From Mimosa pudica (taxonomy: Eukaryota > Streptophyta > Magnoliopsida > Fabales > Fabaceae): DNA of 64,000 nucleotides. The notes beneath the pieces were generated by a model. The model made no database searches, was not told where the DNA came from, and worked only from the letters and a program-made list of their open reading frames with translations. A program made the position numbers and the translations under genes. The DNA is taken from positions 5,843,001-5,907,000 of the forward strand of contig JAKELP010000001.1 of assembly GCA_029929735.1 (NCBI GenBank), read 5' to 3'. Shown here one piece after another: positions 47,500 to 56,981 of this stretch. Each line of letters begins with the position of its first letter. Positions within the stretch are counted from its first letter, which is position 1.

Positions 47500-48919
47500 A
47501 TTCAGTTTACAACGACGAGGGAGACCCTGTGCACCCATGTAAATTCTATGGCACATTGTTGTGGCATAACGAAAGAATTGAGTGATACAAAGGAATTTCA
47601 GATATACAATTTGGAATATGCTGCTCCAAAGGAAAAATCAAAGTCCCATATTTTAAGCCACCACCTCCTTTTTTGAAAAATTTATTCTTCAACAAAAGAG
47701 AAGCCCATTCAAAACATTTTCTTGACAATATAAGAGGTTTCAACAATATGTTTGCTTTCACGTCTATGGGAGGAAAAATTGACACATCAATTAATACTAA
47801 AGGGAGAGCTCCATACACATTTGTACTCAGTGGGCAAAACTACCATTTGTACTCAGTGGGCAAAACTACCATTATCTTGGAAGATTAAGGAATAACAAAA
47901 TCTACTACACTCAATTGTGCAGGCAACTTATCCTAACCTGCTAAATCATTTGATGGATTCAAAATATTTCACAGAATGCGCCATATTAGCTCCAACTATG
48001 TTGGTGGTAAATGAAATCAATGACTACATGTTATCTTTAATACCACAAGATTCTGTCACTTACTATAGTTCAGACTCGATCAGCAAGACAAATGAAAATT
48101 GTGAAGCACTGGAAGAACTATACGATACTGAATACCTCAACACTATTAATTCTTCAGAAGTTCCACCTCACAAGCTTGCACTGAAGATTGGAGTGCCAAT
48201 AATGCTGCTCAGAAATATCGACCAAGCAGCAGGCAGAATTATGTAATGGAACCAGACTTCGCATAATTATATTGGGAAAACATTTCATCAAGGCAATAGC
48301 ACTGAACGGGACCAGTATTGGAACTGAGGTTCTCATACATAGAATGAATATGAATCTATCTGATTCAAAACTCCCTTTCAAAATGAATAGGCGTCAATTT
48401 CCAATCATACCTTCGTTAGCAATGACAATTAATAAAAGCCAAGGACAATCAATGAATAATGTTGGCTTATACCTGCCAAACCCAGTCTTTTCACATGGTC
48501 AACTCTATGTTGCATTATCAAGAGTCAAATCAATTGAGGGTTTGAAGGTTCTCATAATTGACAAAGACAAGCACACAACAAATATAACCACAAATGTTGT
48601 ATACAAGGAAGCATTCCAAAATATTATTCATACCAGGTATATTTACAGATTATATTTAAATTTTTAAATCATCACAAATACAGTCTTTTCACAGTTTAAA
48701 ATAAAACATACATGCTAAATTATTCATGTTTGCAGGTAATATTGGAGATAGAAGATACAACAACCATATGGTACAATATCCCAAGTCCACCTTCGTTAAT
48801 GTGCACAACATTAATTAGCCAATAGTTATTCCTTTAAATACTCATCAGCAAATAAAAAAAACAATTATGTAATCAATTCGAATTACACTACCCGTGCGTA
48901 GCACAGGGTCATTTCCTAG
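47500..48919 (+). mobile_element. Internally deleted Helitron, 3' end defined
   Basis: Plant Helitrons encode a Rep-helicase protein and end in a hairpin plus CTRR, inserting between A and T. Here a decayed Rep-helicase reading is followed by ACCCGTGC-GTA-GCACAGGGT at 48890-48909 (a stem with one bulged A) and CTAG at 48916-48919, then T at 48920. The 5' TC end could not be found; the AT-rich repeats and F-box ORF to the left may lie inside the same element. Confidence 0.75.
47560..48667 (+). pseudogene. Helitron Rep-helicase (PIF1-like) remnant
   Basis: The N-terminal part reads HSKHFLDNIRGFNNMFAFTS, MGGKIDTSIN and GRAPYTFVLSGQNYH, typical of the segment before the Rep domain. From 47917 it jumps to the C-terminal helicase part: YPNLLNHLMDSKYF, AILAPTMLVVNEIN, PIMLLRNIDQ, then after a frameshift LAMTINKSQGQSMNNVGLYL and HGQLYVALSRVKS (the PIF1 motif V/VI region). 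The HUH Rep motifs and the helicase Walker A are missing, so several hundred codons are deleted at the junction near 47890. A 26-bp tandem duplication (47820-47871) lies close to the junction. In-frame stops are at about 47580, 47886 and 48244. Not functional. Confidence 0.85.
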
Positions 48920-48920
48920 T

Positions 48921-49599
48921 TAGAAAAATAGATCTTACATATAAGTACTAGAGCAAGTAATAAATTTTCCATATAAAATTCATGCCAATGGAAATTACAG
49001 TCCCTTTGCACAATTCATGATTCTAAAGCTAAAGGGAATAACAAAAGAGGACTATATGTCTATTTAAATAGGTCTACTTGGATAAACTATTACAATATCA
49101 TACATAATATTGCATCCACAAATATATGACACGCATCGCCAAAATCTGAGAACCAAGAGATATAATTAGCTGTTGCAGATGTACCAAAGCTCGCAAGCTC
49201 CAACTGATGATTGACAATAAGTAAAAAACAGTTAAATCTCTTCCAACTTATATTTAACTAATAAGAACAAAACACGAAAGTAAATATTGTATTGAAGTAT
49301 AACTATTTTGGCATGCCTTTTTTCAATTCATTTTTTAAAAGAAAACTATACATTATAGTGACTAGATTGATGAGAGTATGTTAGCATATGATGATGTGAT
49401 TCAATTATATATAACTACCATGTATGATAGAAGTAGATAAATAGAGTAATTTAATCCATCTCTCAATCGCTTTTTTAATAGACTTCTCCTATCTTCAATT
49501 TAAAAAAGTGGAAAATATCAAAATAATAACCGATTGCATGTAAACCAGAAAATTAAATTTGAAAAGAAAGTAGAAGTTTTGTTAAGCGAAAAAATGAAC
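48921..49599. other. Intergenic AT-rich sequence
   Basis: Nothing recognised between the Helitron end and the SINE. Confidence 0.5.
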
Positions 49600-49814
49600 G
49601 CAAATATCCATATTATTTGGCCCGGGGGGCGTAGCTTGATGGTTTGAAGTGGATCCCCAAGGTGTGGATCCCGCCATTTAGTCTAAAGGTGTCAAGTTCG
49701 AACCCCGGGAAGTCAGTCACCCCATTTACGGGAATCCCGGCTGGCGACTCCGGATTAGTCTGCACTCGAAGGCTGTGGGACACCAGGGGCTCTAAGCAAA
49801 TATCCATATTATTT
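49600..49814 (+). mobile_element. tRNA-derived SINE with perfect 19-bp target duplication
   Basis: GCAAATATCCATATTATTT occurs at 49600-49618 and 49796-49814. The 177-bp insert is far more GC-rich than its surroundings, with an A-box-like GTAGCTTGATGGTTTGAAG and a B-box-like AAGTTCGAACCCC. The intact duplication suggests a fairly recent insertion. Its sequence differs from the other SINEs in the window, so it is a separate family. Confidence 0.9.
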
Positions 49815-50509
49815 ACAAACCTGCATTGTGACGTAAATATATAACAAACACATGAAATGAAGTTTATATACGATGCATATAATGCAGTTTATGATTTTCA
49901 AACTTCTGCTTAAAGTTACAAAGTTTTTATTTTGTGAGTAATATTTAATATAATTTAAAGTGACCAATTTTGCATCATTAATTTCTCTAAAAAGTCAAAG
50001 TTGCCTTATAATTGGACCAGATGAAGTAATTAAATATTATCCTCCCAAAATATGTACCAACCTCAATTTAATCAGGTATATACGTAATTTTAAATCTTAA
50101 TATTCATAGATCTAAACACATTCGTATCTTTAAAAATAAAACTAATGATAAGACACAGACTATTCCCCACTCATTCTTAAATATTAAATCTAGTTAATTT
50201 TTGTAGAGACTAAGGAAGCACTTAATCAAAATGCATTTTTTGTATTACTAGATGATGTGTTAGTTTATAAGTGAAATAAATTAGTTTTAAAAAATAAAAT
50301 AAATTAATTTATAAATAATTTTTTCTGCTTCCCTATTACTAAGCTGGTGTACTCTTACCCTTGTTAGCATTGCTCCGGGTAAGAGTACTTGAATCGGATG
50401 TTCAATGCTAATTCCAAATTCATTCGCTGGAACAATAAATGTTACAAAAAAATCTTTATTTGCTGGCTTGTAGACATAGTGTTTGCTCTGTTTCTTGTTG
50501 TTGCCTGGA
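49815..50509. other. Intergenic sequence with a diverged MITE-like stretch
   Basis: The stretch 50180-50335 shares scattered strings with family 1 Stowaway elements (for example TTAGTTTATAAGTGAAATAAA), but without intact termini. Nothing else was recognised. Confidence 0.35.
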
Positions 50510-50846
50510 TATCTTTTTAGAATATGCTTACACCATGAAGGTGACTGAGAAATGTGACATATATAGCTTCGGGGCAGTTTTGCTGAAACTAGTTACTGGG
50601 AGGCCACCTGTTCAACCTTTGGAGCAAGATGGTGACCTGGTTCCTTGGGTGAGAAGATCTATTCAAGTGTCAATGCCAACTTTTAAGTTATTTGACAAAA
50701 GATTAAATCTAAGTGCTCAAAAAAATTTAGGAAATGTCTCTTGTTCTCAAAATTACTCTTTTTTCACCACTACATCCCCGCTTAATAGGCCAAAAATGAA
50801 AGAGGTCGTAACGATGTTGATTGATGCTAGGGAGTATGTCAACTAG
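50510..50846 (+). pseudogene. LRR receptor-like kinase fragment (kinase C-lobe)
   Basis: The exon starts after an acceptor TTTTTAG at 50513-50519 and reads EYAYTMKVTEKCDIYSFGAV, then LVTGRPPVQPLEQDGDLVPW, TSPLNRPKMKEVVTML and DAREYV. These match the activation-segment end, the DIYSFGVVLLEL helix and the conserved Arg of subdomain XI of LRR subfamily XI kinases. The N-lobe, catalytic loop and extracellular part are missing, and the stretch between KNLGNVSCSQ and TTTSP has lost the normal helix sequence. The exon border shows it derives from genomic DNA, not from an mRNA copy. Not functional. Confidence 0.85.
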
Positions 50847-51540
50847 TTCTACATTAAATCCTACATCGATCTGAATCCCCGCTAAATGAAGATGCTTCTT
50901 CCAAAGTTTAGAAACCTGCCTTGTGTTGTTGTGCTTATTTTCACAATCCATGATCGTCCTTCATTTTGGCCTAGGTGGAGATACATTTAAGAATCTCGTT
51001 TTGAATGTCAGATGCAACATTGCTCATTTGTCTGTGATGGGACAATGCTCTTCATAAATTAGTTGTAACAGTTAATTTATTAATTAATAAGTAGAAATTG
51101 TTCTATTGAATATATGCATCAATTCTTGTAAACATTGTTCATGAACATTTCAAAGAGTAAAGAAATGAATATTGAGCAAAATATGTATCAATAATGCTAA
51201 GATATTATCAAATAGTAGTTGTCACCGGTGATTTTTTAATTTTTAATACGTCTTGATTCCAATTTGAATTCCAACTCTTCGCTAAAAAACCGATCATCTA
51301 AATAGAAAATCATGTATTCTGTCATGTACTAAAAAAACCAAACTATTTTTAACTTCTAAAAGGATGATGCATGTATCGGCCCATAACATAAAGTTTTTTT
51401 CCAGTAAAATTGTTTTTACTACTAAAAATATCAAGTTAAATCTAATATATTTGCATGGCAGCAAAGAGTTATTTATGCGTATAACAAACACTCCGATTCA
51501 AGATAAGTAAGAAATTAAAGGAAGAATAAAATAGAGGTCC
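50847..51540. other. Intergenic sequence
   Basis: Nothing recognised. Confidence 0.5.
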
Positions 51541-51668
51541 GATAGAAAAAATATAATTAAGATGAGGTCTCAAGAGTTGTAAATTACAACTTTAAGAGCT
51601 AACAATAATAACTTATTGGCCTCAAATAACAACTCGTGAGACCTGATTTTAATTATTTTTTTCCATAG
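51541..51668. mobile_element. Small foldback element
   Basis: Left arm GATAGAAAAAATATAATTAA followed by GATGAGGTCTCAAGAGTTGT; the right arm is the imperfect reverse complement, ACAACTCGTGAGACCTGATT then TTAATTATTTTTTCCATAG. Pairing may continue weakly outside. No target duplication could be fixed. Confidence 0.55.
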
Positions 51669-52102
51669 AACATCTAATTAATTCTCTCAGAATTAAAAAC
51701 AAAGATGCTATAAAAATGTTCCGCATAAGGCATAGTTTCTCGTTTTTGGGCTTTATTAACAAAGACTAAAGTATACTTTTAATCCCTCATATTTGCATTA
51801 AGTTTAAATTTAGTCTTTTATGTTTTGAATGTAGACTTTTCTTTTTTTTTTTGTTAACACCGTTTATTTTACATGACAGAAAATTTAACTTAATAATTTT
51901 AAATGATTAATCTATGACTAAGTATTGAAAAAATGCTTAAATTAAAATATTCTAATGTAATAATTCATTATTTTTTCAAAAGTTGTCAATTTTTACCCAC
52001 TTAAATTATGAAATAATCATGATAAAAAACATGATAAAAAAATTATGAAATAATCTTTTACCTTCAAGTGAAACCAACGGTGCTAGTAAAAATTATCCAA
52101 CA

Positions 52103-52390
52103 TGGAGGAACATGTGGCTTTCAAAGGGAGAAGAGCACGAGGCGGCAAAGAAGGAGCTGATAGGCATATTCAAGCTTCTAAAAGGGGCACTTGGGGACAA
52201 ACCCTTTTATGGGGGCAACTCATTTGGGTTTCTTGATCTTGGTCTCATTACATTCTCTTGTTGGTTTCACACATTTGAGACGTATGGACACTTCAAGATG
52301 GAGGCAGAGTGCCCCAAACTCATGGCTTGGGTCAAGAGGTGTGTTGAGAGCAAAGAGATTGTGTCATGTGAACTCTCTTGTAGAAATTGA
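52103..52390 (+). pseudogene. Tau-class glutathione S-transferase C-terminal fragment
   Basis: Reads WLSKGEEHEAAKKELIGIFK, then GALGDKPFYGGNSFGFLDLG, CWFHTFETYGHFKMEAECPK and LMAWVKRCVESKE. This is the all-helical C-terminal domain of plant GSTU enzymes, including the conserved GDKP(F/Y)FGG and GF.D motifs. The N-terminal thioredoxin-fold domain with the catalytic Ser is missing, and the C-terminus stops early in an unusual SCELSCRN. Tau GSTs have one intron between the domains, so this could be the second exon left after loss of the first. Not expected to be active. Confidence 0.8.
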
Positions 52391-52435
52391 TAAGATGCAA
52401 GGAATCATTTATAACATGTATCTGTAGTTTCGTTG

Positions 52436-52625
52436 CATGCAGTTGGTCGAGGCACCATGGTAGTGGTCCTGTAAACTTGTTAAAAGAGACTCTGAGCTTT
52501 GTTAAATAACATAGATGGGAGGGTAACTTCCCATCCAATTTAATCTTTCGTTAGCTAAGAGTTTCCAATTCTCGTAGATTCTTTTCACTCCTTGAAAGTG
52601 GTATTGGTCCAGTCAACTCATTATT
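52436..52625 (-). pseudogene. Leucine-rich-repeat fragment, copy 1
   Basis: On the minus strand: NNELTGPIP, then after an in-frame stop DGKLPSHLCYLTKL and SFNKFTGPLP, the LxxLxLSxNxLxGxIP pattern of plant extracellular LRRs. About 190 bp. The same sequence occurs at 62203-63413, where transposons have split it. Confidence 0.7.
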
Positions 52626-53009
52626 TCCCAAATATAAGGAAATAAATTAAAGACTCTATTACTCTAGTCTCATTCTCATCTAATTTCTTGTTTACTAAGA
52701 TTTATGATGAATAGTTTTCGACCACGTCTTTCTACCCTCTAAACACCAACTTCACCACAAAGTAGAAGATCCCATGGGTGATTGGAAGATTTTTGTGGTA
52801 GTAATCTTAAAAAATAAATAAAGGACACATATTAAGTTATGAAGTTCCCAAGCACATTCGAACTTCTGAGCTCAACAGACAAGACATTTTTTCTTTGGGT
52901 TACACGACTTAATTTACTTAATTTGTAGATGGTTTGTAATAAAACCATTTATTCATACTTCCCCATACTAAAGCAAATAAAACAAGTGACGTCTTTTCTT
53001 TAATAGCTA
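52626..53009. other. Intergenic sequence
   Basis: Nothing recognised. Confidence 0.5.
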
Positions 53010-53246
53010 CTCCCTCCGTTCCTAAATATAAGAGCACTTTGACTTTTTTGGAGAATTCTAAGAAAGCAAAATGAGCAATTTAATCATAACATATTTTAAA
53101 TATTATTAGATCATATGTAAGTTCATAAGTCAAATAAACTAGTTTAATGGAAAAATTTGGAAAAATCAATTTTTAATTACCATATTTTGCTTTCTTAGGA
53201 TTCTCCAAAAAAGTCAAAGTGCTCTTATATTTAGGAACAGAGGGAA
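53010..53246. mobile_element. Stowaway-like MITE
   Basis: Starts CTCCCTCCGTTCCTAAATAT and ends ATATTTAGGAACAGAGGGAA with TA on both sides. The arms extend to AAGAGCACTTTGACTTTTTT against AAAAAAGTCAAAGTGCTCTT. Confidence 0.92.
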
Positions 53247-53744
53247 TATAAGTTTTTCGGTTAATTCATATAAATAGGATTGAATGAGAAGAACTAATAA
53301 AAGAGGAAAGGATAAATTAGGTAGTTTAAGATCTCCCTTGAACTTGTTTTTTTATGGATGATTGAGGATTTTTTATGTATAATCTTAAAATGAATAAAAG
53401 ATAAAATATTCATTCTTCATATGATTAAAAGTTAATACAACATGTTATAAAAAAAAGTTAATACAATATGGTCAATTTTTTTATCTTATGAAAATATACT
53501 ATGGTTTAAAATAAAGTTTGGTTTTAAAACTTGAGAATTGAGGGTTTGATGAGTAAAAAATAATGGGAGAGAGAAATTATGTTTTGTGAGTGGTATGAGG
53601 GGTGCGAGAGAGATATGAGCCATTAAATTATTTAGATGGATGAAATTTTTATTGCAAGAAGGATGAGATGAGGGGAAGAGGGGGATTATATGAGAGAAGG
53701 GAAGAGGAGAAGTCACCAAGAGATGAAATTCCCATAATAAATTA
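53247..53744. other. Intergenic sequence between MITEs
   Basis: Purine-rich on the plus strand around 53560-53710. The minus-strand frame at 53848-53486 has no domain and runs into the next MITE. Confidence 0.5.
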
Positions 53745-54011
53745 CTCCCTCCGTTCCTAAATGTAAGATCACTTTGGGGATATGGATAAGTTCCTAAATG
53801 TAATAATACTTTCTCTTTTTTCCCAAGTTTTACCCAAAATACCCCCATACTCCTTTTACAATTGAGTTGTGGGGTTGAGTTGGAAGTATGAAGGGGTATA
53901 TTTGTGTTTTCAATTTAATTGAAGGGTATTTTTGGAACATCAGGTAATTTGACCACCTTCCTTATCTCCCCAAATTATGGAAAGTAATCTTACATTTAGG
54001 AACGGAGGGAG
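53745..54011. mobile_element. Stowaway-like MITE, family 2
   Basis: Starts CTCCCTCCGTTCCTAAATGT and ends ACATTTAGGAACGGAGGGAG with perfect TA flanks. The termini are almost identical, so it is the least decayed MITE here. Related to 11619-11888. Confidence 0.93.
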
Positions 54012-54249
54012 TATTATTTTTTTATCACTAATAAGTTATTATTTGAGATATTCAAGTATAACAAATTTTCAAGAATCACATCAATTCTCTACAAGAATAA
54101 TTTTGAAAATTCAAAATCTATTTTGAAGATATTTTTATATTTAGAACTAAACACCTTAAAATTTTCAATCATAATTAAATGGGTTAATATTGAACAATTC
54201 CAAATTTATGAAACAATACTGAACAAGGATCTTACTTAGGTCAAATTCC

Positions 54250-54391
54250 TTTCTCCAGGTTCTCAAGTTCTTTTGATATAGGAGTGACACATGTCCTTTT
54301 ATAACAACCATCCATTCAATCTAATGGAGATGGTTGTTATAAAAGGACATGTGTCACTCCTAAATTAAAAGAACTTGAGAACCTAGAGAAA
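54250..54391. repeat. Long near-perfect hairpin
   Basis: Arms of about 62 bp (54250-54311 and 54330-54391) pair with only a few mismatches. A perfectly paired stretch of 30 bp, GAGTGACACATGTCCTTTTA continuing to 54311, lies next to a loop of about 18 nt that can itself pair (TCCATT/AATGGA). It could be a foldback MITE or a small-RNA precursor; no target duplication was found. Confidence 0.85.
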
Positions 54392-54850
54392 TAAACTTGA
54401 TATTCCCATTGAACAAATAGTCATGTATTTTTGGAATAATAAATAAAGATTTTGATTATTTTTTTAAATGTAATACATCAAATGAATTTATTTATAATAC
54501 TATCTTCACAAAGGCCTACGATAAAGAAAATGAAGCCACTCAATACTATCTTCACAAAACCCAACATTGAGCGAAATTAAGTTTAAAGAATACTACATTC
54601 CCAAAGAGATTTTTACAAGTTAAAGCTAAAGCTGCATTGCTGACCAAAATACTCTGTAATTTGCATTGAGCTACCCTAAATAAGAGTAATATTGGCAAAT
54701 AAAGATCACCTTCTTGGACCTTCTTGGACTGCGACTCCTTGATTTCCGGGTTACCTGCAAAATTACTGTAGGACTAAGCAACAGAAGATACCAGGCAAAA
54801 GTAACAACCCTTCAAAGAAAAGCATTCTTTTGCATTGTCCTGATTGCTAA

Positions 54851-55845
54851 ATGGATAGTGAAGGTCAAAGACAACAACTCCCCCCCATAAGAAATCTGAT
54901 ACCAAGTGAATTAAAAGGGGTGATTTTTGGCTATAAATACTTTAATTTTCAGGACTCCATATCAAATGCAATTTTTGGTAAGTGTAGTCTTGATTTTATC
55001 ATACTTCGGCTTCTAATTTTTGCAAAAACACTAATATTATAATTAATACTTATATTGTGGAACAGGACTCCCAAAAGGTCACATTAGATATGTTAGGCAT
55101 ATACAACCAGGTCTACCAATCTTTTTGTTCAATTTCTCCAATAGGAGATTGTACGGTATTTTCGAATCAACAACTCAGGGGCAGCTTAATATCAACCAAG
55201 CTTTTTAAACCCGGACCGAGCCGGACGGTCCGACAGGTCGGACCGTCGGCCGGTCGATAAAACGGCCCAATTACCTCGATTGGGTCGTTTTACTGTGCAA
55301 CCCGGTTTGAACCGGGTCGACCACTATTGACCCGGGGTTGACCCGGGTTGAACCGTTGTTGACCCGCTTTTGACCCGGCCAGAAATTGACAACTGCAGAA
55401 AAAAATATATCAACAGAAAAAAAATGAACTTGATTAAAAAAATATCTTCATCCTAATTATATTAAGTTATTAAGTATTAACAATATTTATATATTTAATT
55501 TTCATTAAATTATTACGTCACCGGTTCGACCGAACGGTCCAACCGTTTCAACCGTTTCAACCATGACCCGCTCAGTTTTCCGACTCGACGTCCGGCTCGG
55601 GTTTTAAAACCTTGAATATCAACGTAGGAGTTTGGACAAGAAAAAATATAGAAACCACAGAATTTTCGGCTCAGACAAAAGTTCAGATAAAAAATAACTG
55701 CCAACCATTGAAGGAAGACCAGTTCAAACCAATTATAGAAGACAATTATTATACAGAGCGTCATTTTTTCTTCGAACTAGATCACCTCGAAACCAGGAGG
55801 TTGATCACCCTCTTTCTGTCACAAGAGATAAGAGAAGCCTTGTAG
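54851..55845 (+). pseudogene. DCD-domain protein gene interrupted by a transposon
   Basis: DCD (Development and Cell Death) domains occur in plant stress and cell-death proteins such as NRPs. Exon 1 (54851-54977) reads IPSELKGVIFGYKYFNFQDS. Exon 2 starts at 55066 after an ACAG acceptor and reads GLPKGHIRYVRHIQPGLPIF, LFNFSNRRLYGIFESTTQGQ, LNIN. The frame then resumes at 55624 with VGVWT, CQPLKEDQFKPIIEDNYYTE and RHFFFELDHLETRRLITLF and ends at 55843. All conserved DCD blocks are present (G(V/I)IFG, LP..H, GLPLFLFN, GIFE, FELD). The only lesion is a 418-bp element at 55197-55614 with 9-bp duplications at Asn-Ile-Asn. It reads as an otherwise intact small DCD gene of about 158 residues, with no other frameshift. 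Confidence 0.85.
55188..55623. mobile_element. MULE-like element inserted in the DCD exon
   Basis: The element spans 55197-55614 and is flanked by AATATCAAC on both sides (55188-55196 and 55615-55623). The ends CAAGCTTTTTAAACCCGGAC and the reverse complement of GTTTTAAAACCTTG form short inverted repeats. It is strikingly GC-rich at both ends, with repeated GACCCGG, GGTCGGACCG and CCGGTTCGACC motifs, and AT-rich in the centre. No ORF. The 9-bp duplication fits Mutator-like elements. Confidence 0.85.
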
Positions 55846-55949
55846 CCAAGAAACCTTGTAGCCAAGTACTGATTCTGTCATTGTACTGATTCTTTGTTAG
55901 TTTATATGAATATTTGTTTTTCATTTTCTTGTCTTGTTTAGGTTGGGGG

Positions 55950-56269
55950 TGGTGTGTTATGAAATATACCTAGGAGGTGTAGAAGTATATGGGTTAGTTG
56001 TATTTGTTATTGTTGTTATTAAGGTCCTGTTCAGATGTACAGGGGAAGGGGTATTTTCTATTTTTCTATTGTAATTCTGATGGGGTTTAGTTTGGCAGTC
56101 CCTGGGGTTGTTATATAAAGCCCCCAAAACATCATTTTGTGGTGTGTTGTTATGTTTTGAGTAATGAGTAATAAAGATTGATTGAGTATTTTCTCTCAAC
56201 TTAGTTTATCACTTTTCTCTCTTTTCCTCTTAGATTTCTAGTTTCTTTCTATTATTCCCTATCACGGTG
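55950..56269 (+). mobile_element. Candidate solo LTR
   Basis: From TGTTATGAAATA at 55955 to CCCTATCA at 56264: begins TG, ends CA, carries a TATATAAAG box at about 56113 and an AATAAAG polyadenylation-like signal at about 56169. The flanks are TGGTG and CGGTG, differing at one base. The second LTR and internal domains are missing. It lies 110 bp after the DCD stop and could instead be ordinary 3' sequence. Confidence 0.45.
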
Positions 56270-56981
56270 TCTCTTTTCATTCAAGAAAGCCTCACACCTC
56301 TACTTCCCTTACCCCTAGTGGAAAAAGGCACAACCATAGAGAATCCATAAAATTTTATAAGGGGAATATTCAGTTTGCAGATCACTTTAAAGGTGTTAGA
56401 TGGGATAGCTTCCGGTTTGCAGATCATTTTATAAGACGGTATTAGATGGAATTTAACTTTTAACATTTGAATTTGCACAGGAAGATCCCACCATACTACT
56501 TTTTATCATACGACTCACCACACTACTCCTATGAGAGGTATATGCTCAGCCTCAGACTTTATATGGATTGCTCCGTATCCATCCTAATCCCCAATTCAGA
56601 TTTTATATGACAAAACAAAGACAAAGAGCATGCTTACACACAAGGACATGTTAATACGAACAACCCTATATGTACCAGTTCAAAGCCCTGGCATTCTTTA
56701 AAAACAATCCAATGTTGCTGAAACTTGATAAAGGATCCAAACCCAACATAGCATACGTATCAATGTCTCATTATAAAGGCTTCATAGTTTTCCTAATGAT
56801 CTGAACCTGTCTGAAAGCCCAAATGGTGACCTCTTACGCTACTTCTACACTACACTATCTCCATAAGCATATACCCAAAAAGCCTAAATAGTGACCTCCA
56901 CACTATCAACAGACTTTTGTATGCATGTTAGTATAATCATAAATTCAGACAGGTAACCTCAAATATGATAAGACTTACTTC
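56270..56981. other. Intergenic sequence
   Basis: Could include the downstream end of the protease pseudogene on the minus strand, since its last recognised exon ends at a splice donor (56981), but no further exon was recognised. Confidence 0.4.

Noticed and set aside
54250..54391. Hairpin as a transcription terminator
   Set aside because: Intrinsic hairpin terminators are a bacterial feature and this is a nuclear plant locus.
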